Shown here: positions 34,401 to 41,033 of the stretch, piece after piece
Position numbering within the stretch: the first letter of the stretch is position 1
Layout of the letters: the number at the start of each line of letters is the position of its first letter
From: a virus
IMG/VR virus record: IMGVR_UViG_3300025940_000002
Location: 1 to 48,375 of that record
Length of the DNA: 48,375 nt
Strand: one strand, 5' to 3'
Made by a program: the position numbers and the translations under genes
The notes under the pieces: generated by a model
Told to the model about the DNA's origin: nothing
Seen by the model: only the letters and a program-made list of their open reading frames with translations
Databases searched by the model: none

Positions 34401-37400
34401 CTCGATCCCGCACTTCCTCCCGCTCCGCAACAAGGCCGGGCAGATCAAGGGCTGGCGGGTGAACGACGGGGTCCGCGGCACCGTCGACAACCTCCGCGCC
34501 CGCGCCGCGCACCTGGGGAAGGGCTACAAGATCCTCTCCCCCCTCAAGCAGATCCTGGACGAGTTCGGGGAGTCCAACGTGGCCGCGATCGTCGGCCCGA
34601 CGGCACCGAAGGACCGCGTCGCTCAGAACGCCGACTTCCAGGCGGGCAAGCGCAAGGTGGCGGTCATCTCCCCCGCCGGCACCACGGGGATCAACCTGCA
34701 GGACCTGGGCACCGGCAAGCGGTTCATGGTCGTGCTGGATCTCGATTGGGACAGCAAGGAGTTCAAGCAGTCGCTGGGCCGGGTCGACCGGGCCAACCAG
34801 ACGACGAGCCCGGGCGCCGTCACGATCTACACCCCGATCGCCGGCGAGCGCAAGTTCCAGGCCACGATCGCCGCCAGGATGAAGGCGCTGGGCGCCATCG
34901 CCAAGGGGCAGACCGACGCCGGGGCCACCGAGGACGCGCTGAACGACTTCGACATGGAGTCGAGCACCTGGCACACCGCGATCAACCGCGTCATGCAGCA
35001 GATGACGTTGGGCGAGCGGGGCATGATGCTCCACGGGGAGAAGTTCGACGCCGAGGGCGAGATCTCCTGGCGCGACTTTCAGAACGACCTGATGATGCTC
35101 CCGGTCGCGACCGGCAACGCCATCTACGACAAGGCCGAGGCGATCTGGAAGGAGCTGGAGGCGCTGGACGAGGCCAACCGCGGCGGCCGCGTCGCGCGCC
35201 GCAACCGCGGCCTGATCCGCGAGACCGCCGACCTGGACGAGAGCCGCCAGTACCCGCTGCAGCTCCACACCGTCGAGTCGGTCACCGGCGAGACCTACGG
35301 GATCCTCTCCGGGAAGATCCTGACCCGCCCGGCCAAGAACACGCCGGCGAAGGTCATCACGGACGCCGTCTACGGCAAGCACGCCACCCAGCTGGAGCGC
35401 AACCAGTTCGTCACCATGCAGCAGGGCGACCGCGTCGTCACCGGCCTGTACGTGCCCCGCTCGAAGCTCCCGATCGTGAAGGCCCTCTTCGGCTACATCC
35501 CGCCGGCGCCCGTGGGCCCCGACGCCAACGGCCCCTTCCCGCCCGGCAACAAGGCCGGCCGCGAGACCGGCCCGATCCTCAACGCCGTCAGCGACGACCT
35601 GCCGCCGGAGGTCCTGGACAAGATGCCCCCGCGCGCGGCGCTGCTCGCGCAGGCCCCGAACCTCCCGCCGGCGACGCTGGCGTTGAAGCACAAGCCGCGC
35701 GGCAAGCTGGTCACGCGCCAGCAGCTCACCGACCACGTCATCAAGCGCATGCGCTTCTCGATCGGCGTGGGCAAGCACCACCTGTTCCGGCCGCTGCGGG
35801 CGCTGGGCTTCTACCAGAGCCCCCACACCCGGATGATCCGCAACCACGCCGCCAACCTGATCGGCACCACCGCGCACGAAGCCGGGCACGCCATTGACGA
35901 CATCCTCACGAACCTGACGCCGGACCCGGCCTACGACGCCGAGCTGCTGCCCCTGGGGCGCCGCACGTCCAAGCCGAGCTACACGAAGGTCATGGTCCGC
36001 CGCGAGGGCGCCGCCGAGTTCTTCCGCACGTACGTCATCGACCCCAAGGCCGCCTACGCCGCGGCCCCGACGTACGCCGCCTGGTGGGAGAAGGAGCTGC
36101 AGACGAAGCAACCGGAGCTGTGGCAGGCGGTGCGCGAGTACCAGGCCCTGGTGCAGCAGTACATCGCGCAGGACCCGGCCGAGCGGCTCGAGGCGCAAAT
36201 CGACTGGAACGGCGGCGGGCCCACCTTCCGGTCGCCGCTGGCCACCGAGACCACCGTCCGCAGCTGGTACCAGAAGTCGATCGACCGCTTCGCGCCCCTC
36301 AACTGGGCGCGGCAGGACCTGAACAAGACCAAGGCGCCGCTGCCGACCAACTTCTCCGGCGACGCGTACGTGCAGGCCCGGCTGAACGCCGGCAACCGCG
36401 CCATGGTCGACGGCTGGGTGCGCTTCGGCGTGCGCGACCGGGACGGCACGGCGCTGGCGCCGGGGCTGCTGCCGATGCTCCACTCGCTGGGGATCCGCGG
36501 CGGCCGCCGGTTCATGGAGCTGGAGATGTACCTGCTGGCGCGCCGCGCCAACTACCTCTACGACCAGGCACTGGCCGGGAAGCGCAAGCTCAAGAACGTG
36601 GTCGACCCCGCCGGCGGCCCCCTCGGCGTCACGCACGACCAGGCGAAGGCGACGATCGCGAAGTACGACTCGCCGGCGTTCCGCTCCGCCGCCAAAGCAG
36701 TCAAAGACTGGAACGAGGCGGTCTTCCGCTGGCTGCAGGGGTCGGGGTTCTTCGAGCCCGGCGCGCTGGCCAAGATCCGCGCCATGAACGAAGAGTACGT
36801 CCCGATGTACCGGGTGCTCGACCACCTGGCCGGGGACGGCGGCGGCGGCAAGAGCCTGGTCGACAAGGGCCCGGCCTTCCACATGATCCGGGGCTCGGGC
36901 CGGATGATAAAGCGGCCGATCGAGACCATGATCCGCAACGTCGCGCGGATCGTGGACCACGTCGAACAGAACCGCGCCGCGGTGCTGATGTTCAACGAGA
37001 TCCGCGGCAAGGACGGCGCCGGCCTCTGGGCCGACCGCGTCGCGCGGCCGATCAAGGGCGTGACGTTCGCGCTGTCGGAGATCAAGAAGAGCCTGATCGC
37101 CGCCGGCGTCGACCCCGACGACCTGAAGCCCGACAAGGTCACCGGCGCCCCGCCGAAGATCGACCTGGACACCCTGGCCACCGTCTTCCGGCCGATCGCC
37201 CACAACCCCCGGGACATGGTCATTGCCCTGCGCGTGGGCGGGAAGATCCTGCTCTGGCAGGTGCACGTCCCGATGCTCTATGAAGCGCTGACGGGCAAGC
37301 CCGACGCCGTACCCACCAACAACGTGATCCTCCGGCTGCTGATGATGATGCAGCAGGCCATGACGATCGGGTTCACCCGGACCGCGGAGTTCGCCACCGG

Positions 37401-38910
37401 CAACATGCAGCGCGACCAGGGCACCGCGTTTCTACAGTCGCGGTACGGCTACAAGCCCTTCTGGGATTTCGTGTCGGGGCTGCTCCACGCCGTCACCGAG
37501 GACTCCACCTACCAACTATGGCTTCAGTCCAAGGGCGGCGCCTCCACCCGCGTCGGCAGCTATAGCGACCCGCTGGAGCACTCGATCGGCAAGCTGAAGA
37601 CGAGCCCGGGCCGCCGCGCGCTGGGGCTGCTCAACGTGCCCCTGCGGATCCTGGACGTGATGGAGTACCTGAGCCAGAACTTCGAGAGCGCCACCCGCAT
37701 CTCGGAGTTCGCCCGGGGCATGGCCAAGGAGGGGTCGGGGGTCGAGGGGCTGAGCCGCTCCGGCCTGGCGTCGCGTGACGTGACGGTCGACTTCAGCCGC
37801 TCCGGGACCTGGGCGCGGGAGATCGGCCAGTGGAAGGCGTTCTTCAACGCGAACGTCCAGGGCAACGACTACTCGCTGCGCCACCTGGTGGGCCGCGGCG
37901 GCACGGCGAAGAGCCGGATCCGCGCCGCCCTCAACTTCATCGCCCGCGGCCTGGCGGGCATCACGGCGCTGTCCCTGATCCTGCACTACCTGGGCCGGGA
38001 CAACCCGCACTACCAGGAGCGGTCGCTGGAGCGCGAGAACTACTGGCTCATCCCGCTGGGCAACCCGCGCACGACGGACTCGTTCCTGCGGATCCGCAAG
38101 CCGCACGAACTGGGCGCCCTGTTCGGCACCCTCGGCGAGAAGATCATGGAGGACCTGATCACCCGCCACCCCGACCAGGTGAAGGACTACGTCGCCAGCC
38201 CCGGGGCGGCGCTGCAGATGGTCGCCTACCTCATCCCCTCGGCGATCCAGCCGATGGTGGAGGTCATGGCCAATTACGACTTCTACCGCCGGCGGCCGAT
38301 CGTCACCCCGGACCTGAAGGACCTGGAGCCCGAGCTGCAGTACAACCGGTACACCAGCGAGACGGCCAAGGCGATCGGCCACGCGCTGGGCGTGTCCCCG
38401 GTCAAGGTCGACCACCTGGTCTACGGCTACTTCGGCACCCTCGGCCGCGACGCGACCACGGACGTGATCGACCCGCTGGTGAACCTGCTGAAGGGGCGCA
38501 AGGCGCCGGCGGTCCCGGACCGCGGCGGCGTCGAGCAGCGGATCCCCGGCCTGCGTCTGTTCTTCTCGAAGGACCTGACGCCCGGCGCCGCCGACAGCGT
38601 CAACGACTTCTACCAGCTGGCCGACCGACTCCGCACCGTGAAGCGTTCGATGAAGAGCTACACGGGCGAGACCCTCGCGCGGTACGCCAAGGAGAACCGG
38701 GACGTCCTGGCGAGGGAGCTGGACATCGAGACCGCCGAGGACGGGATGAAGCTGCTGCGCGACCAGGTGCAGAAGGTCTACGTCGACCCCGACCTGACCG
38801 CGGCAGAGAAGCGGCGGCGGCTGCAGCTGCTGGGCGATAGGATGGTGAACGTGGCCCGCGGAGCCCTGGGGCGGCCGCCCCTGCCGAGCCGGGCCGAGAG
38901 CACCAACTAA
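25498..38910 (+). CDS. Giant polyvalent protein: ParB-like, methylase, SF2 helicase, HEAGH peptidase, LPD38-like (4470 aa)
   Basis: One open frame takes 28% of the genome. Domains in order: hydrophobic segments around 430-570; a ParB-like domain at about 890-968 (YEVLSGRESYHAAKALGLKQ); an N6-adenine methyltransferase at about 1474-1650, with motif I VLEPSAGLGNL at 1497 and catalytic NPPF at 1561-1564; a DdrB/ParB-like domain at about 1785-1960 (VLRSGLVMGGNSRTMTI); a Strawberry-notch-like SF2 helicase with Walker A GVGKS at 2498-2502, DEAH at 2714-2717, TATPASD near 2753 and SLGRVDRANQT near 3092; a zinc peptidase motif HEAGH at 3460-3464; and an LPD38-like end (VDFSRSGTWAREIGQWKAFF) near 4096, followed by a hydrophobic helix. 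Polyvalent proteins of this kind, including DarB of P1, enter the cell with the DNA and block restriction. ATG 25498 has AAGGAG upstream. Two linkers carry nested genes in another frame. Confidence 0.9.
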   Translation: MDPLEAAEQRLIQRLSDPLATDDPAAGINVNETGETIATEVPTPPRPQQPWQPAQTRANNVYVGQDEAGQLTNAPDPLQQAEARLKLHQGMQTPGTELAPLLRNASRLKAIPDIDTHGNELAYRDMVEASHRAADMTTVGGAIGDLGHSAPVDLTHEQWLEARRRWQINNPTQPMPPQLKVWQLGLRRLEPDGKAVEDFAFDQTPYNPDLEKSQSMINQARDVRDRTGEGGTPEVLKGTKEHRDAAARSAEVQHLRAKYGPAAADVPDEDLIAHEAGQGQKEARDLTIAAVRKSLAKGGGTGQPVSDVEAMTLARKNPDTFAPAIAEELLPRLVDEARANATKRKLEGQLPGDSPERLKFEKAVIKAADEVELGKKASLQLAPGLPNVGDFLHYIDAATLGLTDAMTRGYDDDTHDRYVAAKEGYRRDHKLNVFIASTLGYFTPGSPSYYLGRGLSKAVGIPIRNAVAGVAAEKSLEGAWKAARLAPAADAFAKAPWLTRVGATSLSAAGEIPFFMAAQAAVEGEGQKALDAFNVAKPETRAGIAGALVLGPLVAEGPRAVRVAWRSYTVERQLAESLGKGWEQHLADLGITITDKEALARVAKLEEGLRAGKDFYQAAQDAKVSVKDMKEAVELGRSIKEAKAAKAKADAEAAPPSQRGEARGEGRRAALPAPQGSGGTDQAPGSAGEPPAAPPRPAPSDRELQTLTPYQRAWYDLANPNGNAREVFDQVRDLDPGDPKSGFEPGKELLGPRDAMRARTRHLLDQYAPKRADGTRSFNLPAGKDLAEIRDALKVLNDAHEGPVGEDAAPLVKEVARFKKIAERTAELEKYVDSGKPINTPGKPGRDYEDRALPDAGPLGEPTWRPKLSSMAAAKSRAQAIGIDPKTLGKTQQVPLAHVLDRGTPNAGQVDATKLRLKPGADSQADAVPPLVVRKMRNGGYEVLSGRESYHAAKALGLKQVPVIIADGAKPPADVPSENREQKPVPATEADLAKRKPKAPATPVEKTDPAPLRPPGPRWTNNPGAIPGEPALLLDVKDGDPDTAAAAVVEVEVEGKGVLYEARDADGNVIAREATVEEAAAAAEKAVKPKTDPALDQDLKIAGLDPAAEILKAARQLETLRERRRTGGGEEADDATIDKLAAAIQRDLAAYGEKFGEDAADALLEKIQKTESDWSLFNKDKARVTKELRESGISKLGDTRAKVIPAPGSSYPADSFTFELETMGQRATSPLRFPTMEEAADAAAKELLGPDPDELEAKRKAATLPPADSTGQEGVTSNGEESDDVQGDDQEAGGRDAQPDGDGKDVDQGQGQQGEQGVTGTEPGAGTDPGAGSHTPPSTTHGDPKKAAKLRALADAMQPQIDNKLRPAIGDQRPTPRRQRIAEQMRQEGLFLEKVQLLMRKLADLHDAKAVPASLLNVDNRAQAVRALQAHGGLHAETQQAARDLVAGVKSASAAEIELKRLTAKLVGVKIPGFFPTPPAVADQVAQMLAIEPGMSVLEPSAGLGNLVEAVLRAQPAADVVAIERYGDLRAVLKHKGFKLAGVDDFTQLDKAHKFDRIAMNPPFENGQDIEHTLKAWEHLKPGGALVSILSEGVFYRQDKKATAFREFLEEHGNPSDVYKLPAGTFKDKLTGHDTNTAARIVRISKSIKAKTAEIDLTETGDHDKPIWTWSPHQFGAMGYEARRSGALWRILDPDEALVWTVSHTEGVPVGSSNKAFELFRQHVEQLAIDKGLYKPPTALTLVWKGEGANTGRNATIVTAGDPVPAVYAIVDADELQPSHNPITFKANPLYPTNVQERDYAKDKEEQAKVNRQVTDFNPALLLTDNPDPTNGPPMVLRSGLVMGGNSRTMTIQTIYGLGKSTSHDPRAKSFRLQTIEAAERFGISTDVASGFRKPVLVRVIAEPTNDPAKMRELVRALQKGLTQEMSGAMDAASRARILMDNPDALQRLEALLGDDDSVRELLEQPIKTARIRDWLVGSGAMSRQEAARYIHNETGMFNADGKALIERILQAVVVPDVAIFDNLPFHTANKVTGNLYGLVFPKTKGGDWDYTIALNRALVAFFRWRASGAPLESWLKGQDKDGQALMAKDPIADDPRGRVLLERLAGDTSTVWRARVKAFLEFARDADPNQTEIFAGARASASDAFRAAFMLTEPTGPDGKSTIPEKKASGGGLFGGGPAAYYEQLDRLRELLSWPENMSPKLRGILGMPRRVADATGVVMMSGEAGPLGGKPVDVAKLLGDPETAEHLTRIATFHLEQHADAGDKLQGRWATGVATDLRSILRDLGYTPDGDTFTDLLEKLWQQLSDDADVKDALGDLPPFNRRQVAGGQRKSKGSGGRGSAPAGGRTGGAPAGGGQSGSGPVGGPGLPPDQVDGPGADPGVVSDDGPDDLPADADGDDGTPGWVPPGQRADYLAALNSERVVPYAPRPPQRAGHHHPRILVESKALAGVKPGELEGYEPDPRAVGDLSDPQRDQVAAVGYRIEHADAGALVSDDVGVGKSRIIGGIIADQVLRGLGGIPRAAAQILVLTKNPQNVADLTHTFHEEMKGTFRPLLEGGLTIHALDDVGGAVSNWGTTPPAGAPKPLTSEEWYDRLPAFPELPMGPGRSFWVVTLNHIRQGQRLNLDAFTKLDMAGKKIDAPLLDWVYKIGYTADTKPDANGLTWLLPPKDAWGPPAAPAGSTDKPRVVLAHTYNLTRHLAELQRWGPTLVIVDEAHLYANIAGDAQRANSLAALTSSVLYPKSGPHGHLVYMTATPASDISALQFMYGLGLWAPEDAVKNHLAGDKMGFDAWLHNATGVTKAGSWRESIATPIIEQLMRELKMDNAYHALDFWRGGFTFEMRQAKVTKVDTDAYDVLADTLLSAIRLYQEARKLVGKAPSWPRPTPANFERIANGEDIPHDEKSAPMRPDGQAIFFVKRLLVQFRMQAAIEAAKEALARGEQVVFKVLGVTETALTGDGGNLGAVFDSIPHFLPLRNKAGQIKGWRVNDGVRGTVDNLRARAAHLGKGYKILSPLKQILDEFGESNVAAIVGPTAPKDRVAQNADFQAGKRKVAVISPAGTTGINLQDLGTGKRFMVVLDLDWDSKEFKQSLGRVDRANQTTSPGAVTIYTPIAGERKFQATIAARMKALGAIAKGQTDAGATEDALNDFDMESSTWHTAINRVMQQMTLGERGMMLHGEKFDAEGEISWRDFQNDLMMLPVATGNAIYDKAEAIWKELEALDEANRGGRVARRNRGLIRETADLDESRQYPLQLHTVESVTGETYGILSGKILTRPAKNTPAKVITDAVYGKHATQLERNQFVTMQQGDRVVTGLYVPRSKLPIVKALFGYIPPAPVGPDANGPFPPGNKAGRETGPILNAVSDDLPPEVLDKMPPRAALLAQAPNLPPATLALKHKPRGKLVTRQQLTDHVIKRMRFSIGVGKHHLFRPLRALGFYQSPHTRMIRNHAANLIGTTAHEAGHAIDDILTNLTPDPAYDAELLPLGRRTSKPSYTKVMVRREGAAEFFRTYVIDPKAAYAAAPTYAAWWEKELQTKQPELWQAVREYQALVQQYIAQDPAERLEAQIDWNGGGPTFRSPLATETTVRSWYQKSIDRFAPLNWARQDLNKTKAPLPTNFSGDAYVQARLNAGNRAMVDGWVRFGVRDRDGTALAPGLLPMLHSLGIRGGRRFMELEMYLLARRANYLYDQALAGKRKLKNVVDPAGGPLGVTHDQAKATIAKYDSPAFRSAAKAVKDWNEAVFRWLQGSGFFEPGALAKIRAMNEEYVPMYRVLDHLAGDGGGGKSLVDKGPAFHMIRGSGRMIKRPIETMIRNVARIVDHVEQNRAAVLMFNEIRGKDGAGLWADRVARPIKGVTFALSEIKKSLIAAGVDPDDLKPDKVTGAPPKIDLDTLATVFRPIAHNPRDMVIALRVGGKILLWQVHVPMLYEALTGKPDAVPTNNVILRLLMMMQQAMTIGFTRTAEFATGNMQRDQGTAFLQSRYGYKPFWDFVSGLLHAVTEDSTYQLWLQSKGGASTRVGSYSDPLEHSIGKLKTSPGRRALGLLNVPLRILDVMEYLSQNFESATRISEFARGMAKEGSGVEGLSRSGLASRDVTVDFSRSGTWAREIGQWKAFFNANVQGNDYSLRHLVGRGGTAKSRIRAALNFIARGLAGITALSLILHYLGRDNPHYQERSLERENYWLIPLGNPRTTDSFLRIRKPHELGALFGTLGEKIMEDLITRHPDQVKDYVASPGAALQMVAYLIPSAIQPMVEVMANYDFYRRRPIVTPDLKDLEPELQYNRYTSETAKAIGHALGVSPVKVDHLVYGYFGTLGRDATTDVIDPLVNLLKGRKAPAVPDRGGVEQRIPGLRLFFSKDLTPGAADSVNDFYQLADRLRTVKRSMKSYTGETLARYAKENRDVLARELDIETAEDGMKLLRDQVQKVYVDPDLTAAEKRRRLQLLGDRMVNVARGALGRPPLPSRAESTN
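27473..27494 (-). repeat. CT-rich 22-mer inside the giant gene
   Basis: The inverted partner of 25458-25479 (21 of 22). It lies in the Pro/Ala/Gly-rich linker at residues about 650-700 of the giant protein and is translated in frame, suggesting a repeat that landed in a tolerant linker. Confidence 0.6.
29330..29452 (+). CDS. Nested basic small protein inside the giant gene (40 aa)
   Basis: In the +1 frame relative to the giant gene, ATG 29330 follows a strong SD (GGAAGGAG, about 9 nt away) and encodes 40 residues rich in Lys, Thr, Ala and Arg (MAKKAMTSKATTKKPAGAMR...), ending at TAA 29450. By eye, 37 of 39 codons after the ATG end in G or C, against 25 of 41 in the giant frame over the same bases. 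In the giant frame the stretch reads as an acidic Gln/Asp/Gly linker. An 11-bp hairpin follows 11 nt after the stop. The composition recalls DNA-condensing tails and the N-terminus of the protein at 40602. I regard it as a probable real gene. Confidence 0.6.
   Translation: MAKKAMTSKATTKKPAGAMRNRTATAKTSTKGKGNKANRA
29464..29493 (+). terminator. Hairpin following the nested basic gene
   Basis: Perfect 11-bp arms CCCGGCGCCGG (29464-29474) and CCGGCGCCGGG (29483-29493) with an 8-nt loop, followed by TCTCACACTCCCCC. It looks like the intergenic hairpins of this genome yet lies inside the giant reading frame. Confidence 0.5.
32483..32851 (+). CDS. Nested hypothetical protein inside the giant gene (122 aa)
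   Basis: GTG 32483 has a perfect AGGAGG SD 10 nt upstream and opens a +1-frame gene of 122 codons. Third positions are mostly G or C, while the giant frame here shows many codons ending in A or T and encodes a Gly/Ser/Pro/Asp linker (residues about 2328-2450). The nested product looks globular (ALVVEALHQLEDEP, LGQDLWEVLAFRPT, IPEWFPTTDPTTFLRTLTG). Its TGA (32849-32851) overlaps a GTG at 32848 that is in the giant frame just before the helicase domain, exactly like the GTGA junctions between true genes elsewhere in this phage. Function unknown. Confidence 0.6.
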   Translation: MDNASRRALVVEALHQLEDEPAGPPRGVDSLGQDLWEVLAFRPTRSMDRVPIPEWFPTTDPTTFLRTLTGTMELLAGSHPGSGLTISPRSTANALCLMHRGLRSGLDITTPESLSSLKPSQA

Positions 38911-38919
38911 GGAGCCACC

Positions 38920-39327
38920 TTGGCCAAGAGCCCGAACGTGCGCGACGTGATCAACGATGGTGTGACCAACGCCGAGCCCGCCGACCCGCCCCTCGACCCC
39001 GGCGCCCTGGAGTGGGGCCGGCGCCTGTACCGCGAGCTGCAGGAGAAGGACCGGCGGTGCCTGCTGCACCACGTCAAGAACAAGACGCTGGCCATGTACC
39101 TGACGGCGCGCGGGACGACCGCCAACATCGCCTTCAAACGGCTGACTCTTCCTGGAGGGATCGACGCCAAGGCAGCCGATAAAGAAGTCGCGGAGACCTA
39201 CATCAACGTGCCCCCCGACACAGACCCGTTGGACGGGGGAGCGGACCGTGAGTTGCGGCCGCTGCTCGCTGAGTGGGAGAAGGGCCAGGGGCGCCCGTTC
39301 GTTTCCCCTCCGCGCCCAAAGCCATGA
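38920..39327 (+). CDS. Hypothetical protein (135 aa)
   Basis: TTG start at 38920 with GGAG 5 nt upstream, directly after the giant gene. The middle (CLLHHVKNKTLAMYLTARGT, then ANIAFKRLTLPGGIDAKAAD) is mixed and the end is Pro-rich. I do not recognise a family. It is coupled to the holin gene by an ATGA overlap, so it could be part of the lysis cassette, but no muralytic motif is visible. Confidence 0.65.
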   Translation: MAKSPNVRDVINDGVTNAEPADPPLDPGALEWGRRLYRELQEKDRRCLLHHVKNKTLAMYLTARGTTANIAFKRLTLPGGIDAKAADKEVAETYINVPPDTDPLDGGADRELRPLLAEWEKGQGRPFVSPPRPKP

Positions 39328-39824
39328 ACCTGCAGAGCCCCACGGGCCGGTCCCTCGCCTGTTGCACCCTCCTGGCCGCCGTCGCCGGCGCCGCGCACGC
39401 GCTTGCCCGCAAGCTGACACTCCGGGAGACTGCCGTCGCTGCCCTGGTATCGGGCTTGGGCGGCCTCGTCGTCGGTCTCTTGTGCCGCTACGCCTGGGGC
39501 GACAGTCAGCCGGAGCTTACGGCCGCCGTGTGCGGCGTCGCCGGCTGGATGGGCGGCGCGACCGTCCTGGACAGCCTCGGCCGCGTGGCCTGGGGGATCC
39601 TGTCCGAGCGGTACCCGGCGGCGGGCGAGACGCCCGTGGAGCCCACGCATGAAGTTCCTGCCACGACTCCGACTCTTCGCCTTGTTGGCGGGTTTGGCCC
39701 TGACGACGACGGCGGTGGCGACCGGCTGCCAGGGTTGCAGCCAGGAAAAGGCCCAGCAGCAGGCGACGCAGGCCGACGCGACGGCGCAAGCGGCGAAACT
39801 GGACAGCCTCCGGCCGCGGCTTGA
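39324..39824 (+). CDS. LydA-like holin (166 aa)
   Basis: Three hydrophobic helices at about residues 10-28, 36-54 and 60-82, with the pattern LRETAVAALVSGLGGLVVGL and ELTAAVCGVAGWMGGATVLD. This matches the LydA-type holin family known from P1 and many podophages. Holins open the inner membrane at a set time. The gene starts in an ATGA overlap. Its last 58 codons overlap the next gene in another frame and have poor codon use, so the C-terminal tail is probably little constrained. Confidence 0.8.
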   Translation: MNLQSPTGRSLACCTLLAAVAGAAHALARKLTLRETAVAALVSGLGGLVVGLLCRYAWGDSQPELTAAVCGVAGWMGGATVLDSLGRVAWGILSERYPAAGETPVEPTHEVPATTPTLRLVGGFGPDDDGGGDRLPGLQPGKGPAAGDAGRRDGASGETGQPPAAA

Positions 39825-40023
39825 GCAGGTCGCCAGGGAGCACCCCGACCAGGCGGACGCCGTCGCCGACGTCATCGGCAACTGGCCCACACGCCCCGAG
39901 CGCGAGACCTACGACAAGGCCGCGCCCCTCATCGCCCTCTACCAGGCGGACCACCCCGACGATCCCGGCACCGAGCCGGTGATGAAGTCGTGGCGGATCC
40001 GCCTGGACCGTTTCGGCAAGTAG
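39649..40023 (+). CDS. Lipoprotein, candidate spanin-like lysis protein (124 aa)
   Basis: ATG with GGAG about 7 nt upstream. The N-terminus is a lipoprotein signal (basic MKFLPRLR, a hydrophobic core, then TTAVATGC with Cys 27 as the lipid-bearing residue). The mature part is Gln/Ala-rich helix then Pro- and Asp-rich. It begins inside the holin gene in another frame, an arrangement typical of Rz/Rz1-type lysis cassettes. A unimolecular or outer-membrane spanin role is inferred, and would imply a Gram-negative host. No transmembrane helix at the C-terminus is seen. Confidence 0.65.
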   Translation: MKFLPRLRLFALLAGLALTTTAVATGCQGCSQEKAQQQATQADATAQAAKLDSLRPRLEQVAREHPDQADAVADVIGNWPTRPERETYDKAAPLIALYQADHPDDPGTEPVMKSWRIRLDRFGK

Positions 40024-40055
40024 CCCCCAAACCCCCAACCCAAGGAGGCCCTCCC

Positions 40056-40547
40056 GTGGCCAAAGCAAAGAAGGCCGCCGCCGCGGCCGCCGCCGACCCG
40101 TCCGGCCTGATTGACCCCGACTCGATCGAGGCGCCCGACGCGGCCGCCTCGCTCCTGGAGCTGCTGGGCGACTACGGCCCGAAGGCGAAGGTCGCCGCCG
40201 AGCAGGTCTGGAGGCTCACCCTCGCCGACCTGGCCGCCGCCGCGCGGCAGACCGTCGAGACGATCGCCCTGACGCCCGACCAGCTGGACGTGCTGCGGTC
40301 CGCGGCGTACCTGAAGACCCTCGCCGTGTTCGTCGCCGTCGCCCCCGACCAGGAGGACGTCGACACCGCCAAGAAGGCCACCGCGGACGCCAAGAGCATC
40401 ATGGCCGACGTGGTCGCCTGCGAGCTGCTGGCCAAGGTCGACGTGCAGACGATCATCTACCGCTCGCTCCAGGTGGTGCTCGGCCGGGCGATCGACGCCG
40501 CCCTCGGCCTGCTGACCCGCGCGGCGGTCGTGGCCGTGGTGGCGTAG
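40056..40547 (+). CDS. Ala-rich helical protein (163 aa)
   Basis: The GTG at 40056 follows AAGGAGG, which decides the start; the frame extends upstream but without an SD. After a basic N-terminus (MAKAKKAAAAAAADPSG) the chain is almost all helix with amphipathic repeats and a hydrophobic end (GRAIDAALGLLTRAAVVAVV). It could associate with a membrane. No family recognised. It lies after the lysis genes. Confidence 0.65.
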   Translation: MAKAKKAAAAAAADPSGLIDPDSIEAPDAAASLLELLGDYGPKAKVAAEQVWRLTLADLAAAARQTVETIALTPDQLDVLRSAAYLKTLAVFVAVAPDQEDVDTAKKATADAKSIMADVVACELLAKVDVQTIIYRSLQVVLGRAIDAALGLLTRAAVVAVVA

Positions 40548-40574
40548 ACTTCGGCCTCTGTGCCGTGGTAAGGT
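40545..40574 (+). promoter_or_regulatory. Weak promoter candidate upstream of 40602
   Basis: TAGACT, an 18-bp spacer and TAAGGT. The stretch CCGTGGTAAGG resembles the CCGTGGTATAG box of the three strong promoters but has a poor -10. It could give the small gene at 40602 its own transcript. Confidence 0.35.
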
Positions 40575-40601
40575 CCGCGGCGTCACGTAAGGAGGCAAGT
40601 T

Positions 40602-40898
40602 GTGGCAGCGACACGGAAGCCGGCGAAGGCGACTACGAAGCCGAAGCCCAAGGCGACGACCAAGAAGCGGCCCGGCGCGGTCTACCTGATCGGCAGCAGC
40701 AAGACCCCCGTCACCGCGCGGATGGCCCCCGCGATCAAGGCGTACTTCGAGCAGATCCTGGAGGTCTACCGCAGGGAGTTCGGCGTGCCCCCGGGCGACC
40801 TGGGGCCGATGATCGTGTTCTGGGCGCTCCGCGAAGTGCCCCGGTGGTGCCAGAAGGTCGGGATCAAACTGCCGCCCCCGCCCGAGCCCATGGCCTGA
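40602..40898 (+). CDS. Small protein with basic tail (98 aa)
   Basis: GTG start with a strong AAGGAGG SD. The first 28 residues are Lys/Thr/Ala/Pro-rich (MAATRKPAKATTKPKPKATT), like histone H1-type tails, followed by a folded part (PAIKAYFEQILEVYRREFGV, then FWALREVPRWCQKVGIKLPP). It may bind DNA through the tail. The 40-aa nested gene at 29330 has a similar composition. A terminator follows at 40947. Confidence 0.65.
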   Translation: MAATRKPAKATTKPKPKATTKKRPGAVYLIGSSKTPVTARMAPAIKAYFEQILEVYRREFGVPPGDLGPMIVFWALREVPRWCQKVGIKLPPPPEPMA

Positions 40899-40946
40899 TA
40901 GGGGTCCCCCGCCTCTGGCGATGCGGACGGACACCCCCCCTGTGAG

Positions 40947-40973
40947 ACCCCCGGCGCCCTGAACGCCGGGGGT
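40947..40973 (+). terminator. Rho-independent-like terminator ending the late block
   Basis: Perfect 10-bp arms ACCCCCGGCG (40947-40956) and CGCCGGGGGT (40964-40973) with a 7-nt loop and TCTCGTTTA after it. It separates the rightward late genes from the next promoter at 41000. Confidence 0.75.
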
Positions 40974-40999
40974 TCTCGTTTATCCACAAATCCGGTGGG

Positions 41000-41028
41000 T
41001 GGACGGTGCATAAGTACCGTGGTATAGA
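41000..41028 (+). promoter_or_regulatory. Sigma70-type promoter for the early/accessory operon
   Basis: TGGACG (41000-41005), a 17-bp spacer and TATAGA (41023-41028), with extended -10 TGG. The 11-mer CCGTGGTATAG is at 41017-41027. It would drive the genes from 41326 to 47457 with a leader of about 290 nt. Confidence 0.75.
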
Positions 41029-41033
41029 CGCCC

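Noticed and set aside
32578-37266. A 1562-codon open frame on the - strand under the giant gene
   Set aside because: It is the mirror of a strongly G/C-third-position coding frame. It has no SD or recognised domain, and the + strand frame carries clear helicase and peptidase motifs.
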